A stretch of DNA of 64,000 nucleotides. Origin: an uncultured Butyricicoccus sp. Its GTDB lineage: Bacteria; Bacillota; Clostridia; Oscillospirales; Butyricicoccaceae. The position numbers were made by a program, and so were the translations under genes. The notes beneath the pieces were generated by a model. It did not search any database, had not been told where the DNA came from, and worked only from the letters and a program-made list of their open reading frames with translations. The stretch is taken from positions 1-64,000 of the forward strand of contig CALWBL010000005.1 of NCBI GenBank assembly GCA_944376065.1, read 5' to 3'. How positions within the stretch are numbered: the stretch's first letter is position 1; every line of letters begins with the position of its first letter. Shown here piece after piece: positions 19,029 through 27,840 of this stretch.

Positions 19029-19489
19029 TGGCGTTCGCCTTTCTCAGAAATAATTTTTTGCAGAGTGGATGAAGATGTGTTTGCAACAGACTCTAAGGTG
19101 TTAAGTAGATTAACACGTTCATCTTCATTTAATTCTTTTAGGATGCAATCAATCCATTCATTTCTAATTTTATATAAACGTTCAATAACAGGCAATGCTT
19201 TTTCGGTTGTGTTAAGATGGCGCACACGTTTATCATCTTTATCCGTAGTTACAGTGACATAGCCTTCTTCGGATAATTTTTGCACAGCCTTTGTAACAGT
19301 GCCTTTATCAAAAGAGCCAAGACGCGATAAATCAAGCATGGTTATGTCCTGATTTTCATATATTCTTAGAAGAAAAAATTGTTGACCGCTGCCAATTCCA
19401 TCTTTTTCAAGCATAAGGTCAAAATAGCGATTGGTACTTCTTTGCAAAATAGAAATAAACTTTAAAATCGTCACATGCTCTCTGTTCAT
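19025..19489 (-). CDS. MarR family transcriptional regulator
   Basis: The 154-residue protein has the MarR winged helix-turn-helix, with GSGQQFFLLRIYENQDITMLDLSRLG and the wing VTTDKDDKRVRHLNTTEKA. MarR repressors often control an adjacent exporter and release DNA when they bind a small molecule. Here the overlapping MATE gene is the obvious target. The ATG at 19489 is chosen because GGAGG lies 6 bases before it; a TTG five codons earlier lies on top of that site. Confidence 0.93.
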   Translation of the reverse strand: MNREHVTILKFISILQRSTNRYFDLMLEKDGIGSGQQFFLLRIYENQDITMLDLSRLGSFDKGTVTKAVQKLSEEGYVTVTTDKDDKRVRHLNTTEKALPVIERLYKIRNEWIDCILKELNEDERVNLLNTLESVANTSSSTLQKIISEKGERQ

Positions 19490-19518
19490 AGTTAGCCTCC
19501 GCAAAATGATATACTGAC

Positions 19519-19548
19519 ATTATACGACATGTAAAGTTTAAAGGTCAA
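19519..19548 (-). promoter_or_regulatory. promoter of marR-MATE operon
   Basis: On the minus strand, TTGACC (19543-19548) and TATAAT (19519-19524) lie 18 bp apart, about 30 bases before the MarR start. The sequence GACAT occurs twice, 10 bp apart, around the -10 element and may be part of the MarR site. Confidence 0.65.
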
Positions 19549-19581
19549 TTATAAAAATAAACAAATAATTTACTAAAAAAA

Positions 19582-19606
19582 TAAGTGCTGTTATAAACAG
19601 CACTTA
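19582..19606 (-). terminator. terminator of the MBOAT-SGNH operon
   Basis: An 11-bp perfect stem, TAAGTGCTGTT (19582-19592) with AACAGCACTTA (19596-19606), has a tight ATA loop and is followed on the minus strand by TTTTTTAGT, just after the stop at 19610. Confidence 0.88.
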
Positions 19607-19609
19607 GAA

Positions 19610-20698
19610 TCAATAAGATGAGTCTAAAACTCTATGTTTTGCAGGTTTTTCTCTAAGAATAACAGGAAATAGACTTTCATAGTCAAAGTTTTCAATTATA
19701 TCTTTAAAAAATGTATGCATATACAGTATGGAAGATTCATCGACACCATCATATGTTGCCATATATTCAGCTATTTTTCTGTTTATTTGTGGTGAAAAAT
19801 GAACTTCATCAATATAGTTGTTTAGGTCAAGGATATAAAGCTCAGGTGCAAAACAATAATAGTTTACATTTTCGTATGGTGTTAAATCGGTTACAAGTCT
19901 ATCAAATAGTTTTAAAACCGCTGGATAGGTTCCATCACGAGTTACTCTGTCCCAATAAAGAATGGAATAAGGGGGAGTAAATAAATAAAATTCTGTTTCT
20001 GGGTGGGATTCAATAATACTTGTGATTTTATCAAGATTTTCATTTACAATGTCATCATATGCATCAGCAGAAATTACTGTTTCACTCCACTCAGGGCGAA
20101 CATATCCCCATAAGGCTTGTGGCGAGTCGAAATCATATTGACTGTCCCAGGTAAAAGCCTCATCAATAGAATATTCCTGACCTGTAATTGTTGCAAGCAC
20201 ACTTTCACCGCATAACTCAACCAGAACATCTTTATTTAAAACATATTTTGCATCATCTAAAACGGAATCATTGTAAAGATAATCAGGCATAGGAGTTGAC
20301 TCAGCATTGTAATAACTCATAAGGATTTTTGGGTCTAAGCTCCAGAAAACACGCTCAATATTTGGGTTCTTTTCAAAAGCATATGATAAAGCAGTGTAAA
20401 AATCTGATAAACAGCCACCAGGATAAGAAAGTTTTAAAGTTTTGCAGTCAAATAGCTCATTAAACCATGAAACTCTAAAATTTGAAGTTACAGATGAACC
20501 AACTATAACGCTGTCATATTCAAAGTGTTTAGTCATACCAGAATTTTGATATCTTTCGTTTGAATATACTGCTTTTATATTACCAAAAGGCATATGATAT
20601 TGAAAAGCAGGGTCTATAACAACGATAGTGCCTATACAAAGCAAAATAAGTGATAATACACCTAAAATTAGATGTTTCAAATATTTGCGATAAGACAT
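19610..20698 (-). CDS. SGNH-hydrolase-like membrane-anchored protein, partner of MBOAT acyltransferase
   Basis: The 362-residue protein has one N-terminal transmembrane helix (about 9-28) and an outside domain. Motifs fit the AlgJ/AlgX/DltD-like SGNH group that completes O-acylation on the outer face: YDSVIVGSSVTSNF (nucleophile Ser around residue 69) and a late DEVHFSPQIN with the Asp-X-X-His pair. It follows the MBOAT gene by 14 bases, the classic pairing. The acyl acceptor (a wall polymer, teichoic acid or exopolysaccharide) is not shown by any neighbour. GGAGGG precedes the start. Confidence 0.8.
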   Translation of the reverse strand: MSYRKYLKHLILGVLSLILLCIGTIVVIDPAFQYHMPFGNIKAVYSNERYQNSGMTKHFEYDSVIVGSSVTSNFRVSWFNELFDCKTLKLSYPGGCLSDFYTALSYAFEKNPNIERVFWSLDPKILMSYYNAESTPMPDYLYNDSVLDDAKYVLNKDVLVELCGESVLATITGQEYSIDEAFTWDSQYDFDSPQALWGYVRPEWSETVISADAYDDIVNENLDKITSIIESHPETEFYLFTPPYSILYWDRVTRDGTYPAVLKLFDRLVTDLTPYENVNYYCFAPELYILDLNNYIDEVHFSPQINRKIAEYMATYDGVDESSILYMHTFFKDIIENFDYESLFPVILREKPAKHRVLDSSY

Positions 20699-20712
20699 AA
20701 GATGCCCTCCGA

Positions 20713-22164
20713 TTAAAAGTTAAAATATATAAATGTGCTAATTCCTGAAAGAGAGATAATTGCCCAAAAGAAAATAACAATAGTAGAATAACAAAAAGCT
20801 TTGGTAGGTTTAAAATTTTGTAGTCTACGCTGCATATTCTGTGGAAAACTTGCACCTAAAGTGGCCAGAAGTATAAATATAACACATGAAAGTGTAGCAA
20901 ATAGTGAATCATCAATAGGAATGAAAAATCTAAACAGCTTAACTTCTGTTGTTAAAAAGTTTTGTGTAAGCTCACTTGATATGGCACCGAAACCGCTTGT
21001 AAGTCTGCTAAATAAATTAAAAGCTGACTGGATATCTGGTGCTCTAAAGAAAACCCAACAGATATTCACAAATATAAATGTTAAAAGCCACGCCAATGGA
21101 TATGGCAAGTGTTTATCAGTTTTAGCTGAGATTAAGCGGGAGATAACCATAGCTATACCGTGTAGCAAGCCCCATAAAACAAAAGTCCAAGCAGCACCAT
21201 GCCATAAACCAGAGATTAAGAAGATAATAAGTGTATTTAAGCATGTTTTAGCCAGCCCATTGCGACTTCCGCCAAGTGGGATATATACATAACGGGTGAA
21301 AAATCTAGTCATTGTCATATGCCAACGTTTCCAGAAATCACTGATATTTCTAGCTTTATATGGTGAATCAAAGTTGATTGGTAAATTGATATTAAAACAA
21401 AGCGCTATACCAGATGCCATATCGCTGTAACCAGCAAAATCAAAATAAAGCTGCAAAGTGTAAGATAAAATTACAACCAAAGCAGATGGAGCATTTAGCA
21501 AATCAATGTTTGACCAGCCATAGTTTACAGCGGCACCTAAAGTGTCCGCAACAACTACTTTTTTAAATAAACCAAAAGCAAAAGCTGTCAAACCTCTTGA
21601 TAGATTGCAAGCTGATGGTTTAAAGTTTTTTTCTTGTCTTAGCTGAGGGATAATTTCCGAATGAAAGGCAATAGGACCGCTTGTCACATATGGAAAAAAT
21701 GATGCAAACAGTGCATATTCTGACAGAGAATAATTAACAGCACCATCATTTTTGCAGTCAACAAGATAAGAAATTTGTTGGAAAGTGAAAAAGCTGATTC
21801 CAAGCGGTAAAATCAGGCTAATGGGTGTGTATGTTTGTCCAAAAACAAAAGAAATATTTTCCATAAAGAAATTAAGATATTTAAACACACCTAAAACACC
21901 AAGATTTAATAAAATACCTATAATGCATAATAGTTTTTTATGGCTTGATGTTTTTAAAATTTGCTTGCCTAGATAATAATTAACCAAAATACTTAATATA
22001 AGTACAGGCACAGAACGAATATCATTTGCAGCATAAAACCAAAGTGACATTGCAAAGAGAAAGCATTTGGCAAACTGTGGTTTACCAATTTTGTGTAATA
22101 GAAAATAACCGATTACACTTAGAGGTAAAAATAAAAAAATGAAAAAATGGGAGTTAAATAACAT
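20713..22164 (-). CDS. MBOAT family O-acyltransferase (AlgI/DltB/PatA-like)
   Basis: The 483-residue protein is a polytopic membrane-bound O-acyltransferase, which passes acyl groups across the membrane to a surface polymer. It shows FTFQQISYLVDCKNDG, the SPYKARNISDFWKRWHMT motif, and ISGLWHGAAWTFVLWGLLHG with the conserved membrane His. About ten helices are predicted. The ATG at 22164 has GGAG about 10 bases upstream; a longer frame from a TTG lacks a ribosome binding site. No dltA or dltC is next to it, so D-alanylation is unlikely and acetylation of a polysaccharide is more probable. Confidence 0.9.
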   Translation of the reverse strand: MLFNSHFFIFLFLPLSVIGYFLLHKIGKPQFAKCFLFAMSLWFYAANDIRSVPVLILSILVNYYLGKQILKTSSHKKLLCIIGILLNLGVLGVFKYLNFFMENISFVFGQTYTPISLILPLGISFFTFQQISYLVDCKNDGAVNYSLSEYALFASFFPYVTSGPIAFHSEIIPQLRQEKNFKPSACNLSRGLTAFAFGLFKKVVVADTLGAAVNYGWSNIDLLNAPSALVVILSYTLQLYFDFAGYSDMASGIALCFNINLPINFDSPYKARNISDFWKRWHMTMTRFFTRYVYIPLGGSRNGLAKTCLNTLIIFLISGLWHGAAWTFVLWGLLHGIAMVISRLISAKTDKHLPYPLAWLLTFIFVNICWVFFRAPDIQSAFNLFSRLTSGFGAISSELTQNFLTTEVKLFRFFIPIDDSLFATLSCVIFILLATLGASFPQNMQRRLQNFKPTKAFCYSTIVIFFWAIISLSGISTFIYFNF

Positions 22165-22236
22165 ATCTAAATTACTCCATATCAAAAGAATATACAAAGC
22201 TATTCTAACATATTAAACATGCAAACACAATAAAAG

Positions 22237-22270
22237 AAAACAGATGCCCTAATTAAAGAGCATCTGTTTT
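22237..22270 (-). terminator. terminator of the YtrA-type ABC operon
   Basis: An 11-bp perfect stem, AAAACAGATGC (22237-22247) with GCATCTGTTTT (22260-22270), has a 12-base loop and continues on the minus strand into TTTTCTTTTATT, just after the stop at 22279. Confidence 0.85.
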
Positions 22271-22278
22271 GATTAACT

Positions 22279-24390
22279 TTATATAAGCTGATTTATAAGC
22301 TCTAAAGGTGCAGTTCCCTCAAGATAATATATAGGAGTTGAATTTTGACTATTGAATACAACGCTTATATCAGTTAATGGTGTTTCATCTAGTTTCAATA
22401 GAGGACTTGCACAGATTGCTATATCATGAGGTATTGAATTTTCTATAAGTTTTGCAATAGTTTCTTTATCAGTAATGGCTACAGTATAATAATTTGAATC
22501 CGAAGTTTCACTTTGTAATAGTTCAGTATCATCAGGATATTTTGTTATATCTATTCTTGAAATATCATCAACAGTAATTGATTGAGGAGTAAAATCGTAA
22601 TACTTTGAAATTAGAGCAAGTGTCTTAGTATATGTTGGATAAACTGGAACGCTATCTATATAATTACCATAACTAGTACCATGTGCTATATAGTTGTAAT
22701 CTCGTTTATATTCCACTTCAAAATCAATGTTGAGTAAAGGAACAGTATTTTCAGCTTGTTCTTTAGTGAGGGTTAGACTTTCTTCTTTGATAGCCTCTAT
22801 TATTTCAAATGATTCCTTTGTATCTGTAACAACACCAGTTATATTATCATTGTATATTGATCGATTTATATAAACTTCAATACTTTCTGTTGAATCTAAA
22901 TCCAAACTAAATACAGAATTGAATTCATGTTGTTTGTAATCATCTGTTAAAATGATAGCTTCAAGATAGGAGTCAAATTCATCACTTATAGGAACTAAAT
23001 ATCTACGAATCATTTCATTACCATTTTTAAGAGTATATTTTACTAGTAAACTTGTAGTGTTTTCGTCAAGATAAAAATCGTCTTGATTATAATTTACATT
23101 ATCAAGATTTTTCACTGCATATTCAGCTAAATTATATACATTCTCTATATTTTCAGTACTTGTAAGAAAATCAAAATTAGAAATATTAGATGAAAAATGT
23201 TTTGAACCATTATAATATGTATTTATGGAAACACCCGTTATATTTTCCTTGTTAGGAAGTTTGCTATCATAACCTATTATATCGGCTTTCATAATTGTGA
23301 AGAATCCAACACCTACGATTAGAAGTGCAATCATGGTTTTCCAATTTTTAAATAAAGAGTGAATATCAAAATTATAAAGAGCTTCTAAAACCATATGGCT
23401 AAGTATGATACCAAATACAATACCAACATATCTCCAAGATGCACCTGCAATGCTGCTAAACATAAACATTAGCAAGTAACCAGCTATTAGCACAAGATAG
23501 CATTTAAGAGGAGCTTTAGTTTTGTAGAAAGCAAGTGAAGAGCCTGCACGCTCGCTTTTGCGAATCTTAAATAAAACATAACTTAAAATAATCAATACTA
23601 TGATTGCAATAACTATACCTATAAAAGTTTGTGTCGATAAATATTTAACATCACCGATTGTATTGAACATATTGCTGCCATAGAAATATAGGTAAAGAGG
23701 AAAAGAGTATAAACCAATATTGTCAAGTATTGAAATATATACGTATGTGTCAAACCAATAACTAAAAAGTTCACTAATTATAGTAGTTGTAAGAAAAATG
23801 ACAGAATTAAGAAGTGCATAAATAACAATAGCAACAAATGTATTGCCAGTTAAAATCGTAGCTAAAACTGCAAGAGAATAAAATAATAGGAAAAATAAAA
23901 TATTTATTATTATAGTTTTAAAAATTAAGCCAGCAGTTAAAAGGCTACCCGCACCCATTGCAAATGCACAAATAATGGCAAGAAGATACATTATTATATA
24001 AAGTGGTATAACTGACAAAAAGCCTGTTAAATAAAGCTGAATAAACAGATTTCCACGGCTTATAGGCAGAGAGTGGAAAAAATCCACTTGTTTTCTATTA
24101 TGCAAATATCTAAAGAGCATAATTCCAGCCAAAGTTGCCATGATTATAATGCCAACTTTTACGCCATCATATCTTGTAGAAAGCAGGTTATCTCTTACAA
24201 ATTCATTTATAAATTTTTCTGTCTCAATTTCTGTATAACGTAATAAGTAGTAATTTAATTTACTTTGTATCATCATTAGCGTTAAAAGAGGTAATACAAA
24301 GAAAAATCCCACACCAGAAAGCACTGGCAAAATAATATTTCTTCTGATTAGCTCACGCTGTAAATTAAAGAAGGAGCGATTTGATGTCAT
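22279..24390 (-). CDS. ABC transporter permease with large extracytoplasmic domain
   Basis: The 703-residue membrane protein has about nine to ten helices in residues 18-375 and a soluble C-terminal half (380-703) that probably faces outside. The N-terminal part resembles ABC-2 permeases (HNRKQVDFFHSLPISRGNLF is typical of clostridial permeases paired with a GntR-ATPase unit). The last 320 residues are divergent; I recall them as a family of unknown function. It overlaps the upstream ATPase gene by 26 bases and has GGAGG 9 bases before its ATG. The substrate is unknown; related ytr systems respond to cell-wall antibiotics. Confidence 0.82.
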   Translation of the reverse strand: MTSNRSFFNLQRELIRRNIILPVLSGVGFFFVLPLLTLMMIQSKLNYYLLRYTEIETEKFINEFVRDNLLSTRYDGVKVGIIIMATLAGIMLFRYLHNRKQVDFFHSLPISRGNLFIQLYLTGFLSVIPLYIIMYLLAIICAFAMGAGSLLTAGLIFKTIIINILFFLLFYSLAVLATILTGNTFVAIVIYALLNSVIFLTTTIISELFSYWFDTYVYISILDNIGLYSFPLYLYFYGSNMFNTIGDVKYLSTQTFIGIVIAIIVLIILSYVLFKIRKSERAGSSLAFYKTKAPLKCYLVLIAGYLLMFMFSSIAGASWRYVGIVFGIILSHMVLEALYNFDIHSLFKNWKTMIALLIVGVGFFTIMKADIIGYDSKLPNKENITGVSINTYYNGSKHFSSNISNFDFLTSTENIENVYNLAEYAVKNLDNVNYNQDDFYLDENTTSLLVKYTLKNGNEMIRRYLVPISDEFDSYLEAIILTDDYKQHEFNSVFSLDLDSTESIEVYINRSIYNDNITGVVTDTKESFEIIEAIKEESLTLTKEQAENTVPLLNIDFEVEYKRDYNYIAHGTSYGNYIDSVPVYPTYTKTLALISKYYDFTPQSITVDDISRIDITKYPDDTELLQSETSDSNYYTVAITDKETIAKLIENSIPHDIAICASPLLKLDETPLTDISVVFNSQNSTPIYYLEGTAPLELINQLI

Positions 24391-25264
24391 AACCGATTAC
24401 CTCCGTTTCGCTGATAAAGATTTCTTCTAGGGATAGTGGCAACATTTCAAAGAAAGTTGGCTGCGTTTGTGAGATTATATTTTGAACTTCTTCACGAGTG
24501 CCGCGAACAGTCAATGTGTAAAGTGAACCTCTGCGGTCTTTATGCATGATATCAAGACCTGAAAGACTGGTTTCTGGGAATGTTTTATCCCAAATAATTT
24601 GTACTTTATGAATTCCGAGCTTCATATCATCAAGGTCGCGAGAGAATAAAATGCCGCCTCTGTGAAGTAAGCCTATATGGTCGCAAATATCTTCAAGCTC
24701 TCTTAAATTATGGCTTGCTATAATGGGAGTTATGCCACGCTCTGCAATGTCTTGGGCAAAAAGCGACTTAACTGCTTGACGAGCGACTGGGTCAAGTCCG
24801 TCAAATGTTTCATCACAGAAAAGATATTCAGCACCAGAACAAAGCCCCATAATAACAGAAACCTGCTTTTTCATACCCTTTGAAAAAGTGCTTATTTTGC
24901 GTTTTTCATCGAGTTCAAATGCATTCATTAAATGCTTATAACGCTCTTTATTAAACTGAGGGTAATATAAACTATAATGTTTTTGTAAATCAAGCGGAGT
25001 TATTCCAGAAAAGAAAAACTGCTCATCTGAAATATAAAAACAGCGGTTTTTGAGTGGTACATTTTCAAAAATTTCTTCATCATCAATAGTTATGCTTCCT
25101 TCATCAGGCTTTAAAATACCAGCAAGCATACGAAGAAACGTCGATTTTCCCGCACCATTTGAGCCAATAAGACCAAAAACAGAACCAGTTTGAATTTCTG
25201 CACTTACATGGTCTACAGCACACAACGAATCAAAATATTTGGTTGCATTTGTAGAACAAATCAT
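24365..25264 (-). CDS. ABC transporter ATP-binding protein (YtrB-like)
   Basis: The 299-residue ATPase has Walker A GSNGAGKST at 34-42, the signature FSKGMKKQ, Walker B YLFCDETFDGLDP and a switch His in IASHN. It belongs to the ABC-2 group that energises export or membrane-stress complexes. The ATG at 25264 shares one base with the stop of the GntR gene (TAATG) and has AGGAGG 8 bases upstream. It should pair with the 703-residue permease. Confidence 0.92.
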   Translation of the reverse strand: MICSTNATKYFDSLCAVDHVSAEIQTGSVFGLIGSNGAGKSTFLRMLAGILKPDEGSITIDDEEIFENVPLKNRCFYISDEQFFFSGITPLDLQKHYSLYYPQFNKERYKHLMNAFELDEKRKISTFSKGMKKQVSVIMGLCSGAEYLFCDETFDGLDPVARQAVKSLFAQDIAERGITPIIASHNLRELEDICDHIGLLHRGGILFSRDLDDMKLGIHKVQIIWDKTFPETSLSGLDIMHKDRRGSLYTLTVRGTREEVQNIISQTQPTFFEMLPLSLEEIFISETEVIGYDIKSLLL

Positions 25265-25632
25265 TATTTTTCCTCCTTTTTTCCGTTTACCCATAATGAA
25301 ATCTGTGAATCTGTTGCCCCCAGTTCTCTAGCTGTGTTCACTAAATCCTTAATTTGTTGACCAATTTCATCAATCCGTTTACTTTTAACGCCTGTGCAGT
25401 CACTTGATATAAAACTGCCTCTGCCTTTAACAGAATAGACAATGTTTCTGCTTTCAAGCTCTGAATAAGCTCTCTGAATGGTGTTTGGATTGATTGAAAG
25501 CTCCATTGCAAGCTGTCTAACGCTTGGGAGTTGGTCATCGGGCTGATAAATGCCATGCATCGCCATATCTTCTATTCCATCAGCTACTTGTTCATAAATA
25601 GGTCGTGAATCTCTAAAATCTATGCGCAGCAT
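25264..25632 (-). CDS. GntR family repressor, YtrA subfamily
   Basis: The 122-residue protein is a winged helix-turn-helix with only a short C-terminal helical tail, the hallmark of YtrA-type GntR regulators (DQLPSVRQLAMELSINPNTIQRAYSELESRNIVYSVKGRGSF). YtrA of Bacillus subtilis represses an ABC operon that is induced by certain cell-wall antibiotics. Here the gene heads an operon with an ATPase and a permease, and an inverted repeat upstream matches the YtrA operator layout. AAAGGAGG precedes the start. Confidence 0.92.
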   Translation of the reverse strand: MLRIDFRDSRPIYEQVADGIEDMAMHGIYQPDDQLPSVRQLAMELSINPNTIQRAYSELESRNIVYSVKGRGSFISSDCTGVKSKRIDEIGQQIKDLVNTARELGATDSQISLWVNGKKEEK

Positions 25633-25659
25633 GAAAATCCTCCTTTCGACGTTGTGTTA

Positions 25660-25684
25660 AGTGTACTAATATATCTAGTACACT
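25660..25684 (-). promoter_or_regulatory. YtrA-type operator, AGTGTA-N13-TACACT
   Basis: AGTGTA (25660-25665) and TACACT (25679-25684) are separated by exactly 13 bp. The arms extend to a perfect 10-bp inverted repeat (25659-25668 with 25676-25685). This is the arrangement I recall for B. subtilis YtrA. It adjoins the -10 element, where bound repressor would block transcription. Confidence 0.82.
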
Positions 25685-25685
25685 T

Positions 25686-25715
25686 AGTATACACCTGTGA
25701 TATAAAATTTGTCAA
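25686..25715 (-). promoter_or_regulatory. promoter of the GntR-ABC operon
   Basis: On the minus strand, a perfect TTGACA (25710-25715) and TATACT (25686-25691) lie 18 bp apart, with the YtrA-type operator starting at the next bases downstream. Confidence 0.8.
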
Positions 25716-25802
25716 GATATAAAAATAATAATTGTTTAATATTATATAATATGATAAAATATATAAAAATATATACAGTTTTATGATTTGGAGGCTATAA
25801 AA

Positions 25803-26477
25803 ATGGTGCATTTAGACAACGATTGGGATGAAATTTTAGCAGATGAATTTCAAAGTGAATATTATAAAAAAATAAGATATTGGCTTAAAAAGGAGTATGA
25901 TGAGCAGACTATTTTCCCTCCTATGGACGATATTTTCAATGCTTTAAAATACACTCCATATGAAAATGTAAAAGCGGTTATGCTTGGTCAAGACCCATAT
26001 CATGGTTTAGGTCAAGCACATGGTTTATGTTTTTCTGTTAAGGAGGGTGTGGCAATTCCGCCATCACTTAAAAATATTTTTAAGGAGATTGAAAACGAGC
26101 TTGGGATAACTCCGCCACAAAACGGAACTCTAACAAAGTGGGCAAAACAAGGTGTTTTAATGCTAAACACCGTGCTTACAGTAAGACAAGGTAAGGCAAA
26201 TAGCCATAAAAATATAGGTTGGACAACTTTTACAGATCATATTATAAAAAAATTAAATGAACATAAAACACCAATAGTTTTCTTTTTATGGGGAAAAAAT
26301 GCAAGAGATAAAAAGAAATTTATAACAAACCCAAATCATTTAATATTAGAAGCAGCACACCCGTCGCCACTTTCAGCATATAATGGCTTTTTTGGCTGCG
26401 GACATTTTGCAAAGTGCAATGAATTTTTACAGTCGCAAGGTTTAACACCTATTGATTGGGATTTAAAAACTGAATAA
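25803..26477 (+). CDS. ung: uracil-DNA glycosylase (family 1)
   Basis: Ung removes uracil from DNA and starts base-excision repair. The 224-residue protein has the catalytic water-activating motif GQDPYHGLGQAHGLCFSV (catalytic Asp64) and the DNA-intercalating loop HPSPLSAYNGFFG near the C-terminus. The ATG at 25803 follows TTGGAGG with good spacing. It is a single gene between a promoter region and a shared terminator. Confidence 0.97.
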   Translation: MVHLDNDWDEILADEFQSEYYKKIRYWLKKEYDEQTIFPPMDDIFNALKYTPYENVKAVMLGQDPYHGLGQAHGLCFSVKEGVAIPPSLKNIFKEIENELGITPPQNGTLTKWAKQGVLMLNTVLTVRQGKANSHKNIGWTTFTDHIIKKLNEHKTPIVFFLWGKNARDKKKFITNPNHLILEAAHPSPLSAYNGFFGCGHFAKCNEFLQSQGLTPIDWDLKTE

Positions 26478-26481
26478 TAAA

Positions 26482-26507
26482 AAAGGTCTGGAATTTTCCA
26501 GACCTTT
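26482..26507. terminator. bidirectional terminator between ung and DUF4364 gene
   Basis: A palindrome AAAGGTCTGGAA (26482-26493) with TTCCAGACCTTT (26496-26507) is flanked by an A-run on the left and T residues on the right. It can end both ung and the minus-strand gene that stops at 26509. Confidence 0.82.
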
Positions 26508-26508
26508 G

Positions 26509-27030
26509 TCATTTATAATCCTCAGTCATTGCTTTAAGCAGCACTTGGTATATTTTTTCTGCATTACTTTTAAAATTTTTACGCAAAATATCCGCTTGAC
26601 CTTTGCTAACCACATGCATTTGAATAGAAAATACATCTTCCATATTCATACTTACAAGTAAATCATGGTCATCCAACCTTTTAACAGATGTTGTAACTGC
26701 TGCATCACGCCTAAGTTGTTGCACAACTCTAAGTGCGGATTGCTCAGCAGATTCTCTTACAGTATATGGTAGATGGTTTTTGAAGAGTTCCATTGTTTCT
26801 CTGCCTTTTTCAGCTATCTTAAAAAGGTCATCATCTAACTTGTTTATATGACCAGTGTTTATCAGTTCATCAAAAGCCTCTTTAAGCTCGAAATACCCAA
26901 ATCCATCATCACACCATGTGCATAAATCAACAATAGTTTCTAAAGGAACAGCAAATGGCAAAAAACCAGTGGCATATAATATTAAAAACTTTATTTCCTC
27001 TTTAGTTTTAATAAAACCATGACGTGCCAT
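26509..27030 (-). CDS. DUF4364 family protein (winged-helix-like)
   Basis: The 173-residue protein belongs to DUF4364, which is common in clostridia. Its N-terminal 80 residues look like a winged helix (IKFLILYATGFLPFAVPLETIVDLC, then LKEAFDELINTGHINKLDDDLFKIAEKG), and the C-terminal half is a mixed domain with SIQMHVVSK. A regulatory role is plausible but not shown. It stands alone on the minus strand. Confidence 0.82.
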   Translation of the reverse strand: MARHGFIKTKEEIKFLILYATGFLPFAVPLETIVDLCTWCDDGFGYFELKEAFDELINTGHINKLDDDLFKIAEKGRETMELFKNHLPYTVRESAEQSALRVVQQLRRDAAVTTSVKRLDDHDLLVSMNMEDVFSIQMHVVSKGQADILRKNFKSNAEKIYQVLLKAMTEDYK

Positions 27031-27132
27031 AGTGCAAATACCTCCAAGTAGGGGATTTTAAAATATTATCAGTTTAAGTATATCACAAAATACAACTTTT
27101 TTCAGCAAAAAAACTCATTTGAAAAAATTACA

Positions 27133-27161
27133 TTGTAACATAAATTGAAAAAGCGTATAAT
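27133..27161 (+). promoter_or_regulatory. promoter of GNAT-radC
   Basis: TTGTAA (27133-27138) and a perfect TATAAT (27156-27161) lie 17 bp apart. Any coding start upstream of about 27168 would fall inside this promoter, which supports the TTG start at 27214. Confidence 0.72.
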
Positions 27162-27213
27162 AATAGTGTATACTTATATCTATCTTTTTTTAGAAAAATG
27201 GAGGTTTCTAAGT

Positions 27214-27840
27214 TTGGAGCAGATAAAAATAAGACCTGCAACCCTATCAGATGCCACTAAAATGCTTGATATATATGGTCCATATGTAAAGCATACAACT
27301 GTGTCATCAGAGTATGAAGTGCCAACTATTGAAGAATTTTGCAGAAGAATAACCACATATACAGAAAAACTTCCGTGGCTTGTGTGCGAAATAGATGGTA
27401 AAATGGCGGGCTATGGATATGCTGCACCCCATAGAACAAGAGCTGCATATCAATGGTCGGTTGAAACCTCAATTTATGTTTCTCAAGAATTTCACCGTCA
27501 TGGCATAGCAAGTGCATTGTATTCAGCGCTTTTTGAGCTTTTGCATATTCAAGGCTATTATAACATATATGTAGGAATAACATCACCTAATGAACGAAGT
27601 ATGAAATTTCATAAATCAATGGGTTTTGTTATCTCTGGTGCATATCAGAATAGTATGTATAAATTTGGTCAGTGGCGTGATGTGCTTTGGATGGGTAAAG
27701 AGTTAAGGGAACATGACTCTGCCCCACAGCCTACAATATCATTTAAGGAAATAGAAAATACGCCAATCTGTCAAAGAGTTTTGCTTTCAGCAGCAGATAA
27801 AATACATTTACATGAAAAAGTGGAGATAAACAATGGGTGA
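27214..27840 (+). CDS. GNAT N-acetyltransferase, phosphinothricin-acetyltransferase-like
   Basis: The 208-residue protein is a GNAT acetyltransferase of the Pat/Bar-like group (IRPATLSDATKMLDIYGPYV at the N-terminus; acetyl-CoA loop around QEFHRHGIASALYSALF; ITSPNERSMKFHKSMGF). Such enzymes acetylate small amines, including phosphinothricin or methionine derivatives; the real substrate is unknown. The start is a TTG at 27214 with GGAGG 9 bases upstream; an ATG further up lies in the promoter. It overlaps radC by 8 bases. Confidence 0.88.
   Translation: MEQIKIRPATLSDATKMLDIYGPYVKHTTVSSEYEVPTIEEFCRRITTYTEKLPWLVCEIDGKMAGYGYAAPHRTRAAYQWSVETSIYVSQEFHRHGIASALYSALFELLHIQGYYNIYVGITSPNERSMKFHKSMGFVISGAYQNSMYKFGQWRDVLWMGKELREHDSAPQPTISFKEIENTPICQRVLLSAADKIHLHEKVEINNG

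Noticed and set aside
20713..22164. DltB identity for the MBOAT gene
   Set aside because: No dltA or dltC in reach, and the partner is more AlgX/SGNH-like than DltD; a general MBOAT call is safer.
25620..25811. 63-codon open frame on the minus strand between ung and the GntR gene
   Set aside because: It covers the GntR promoter and operator and has a low-complexity Tyr/Ile/Leu-rich translation.
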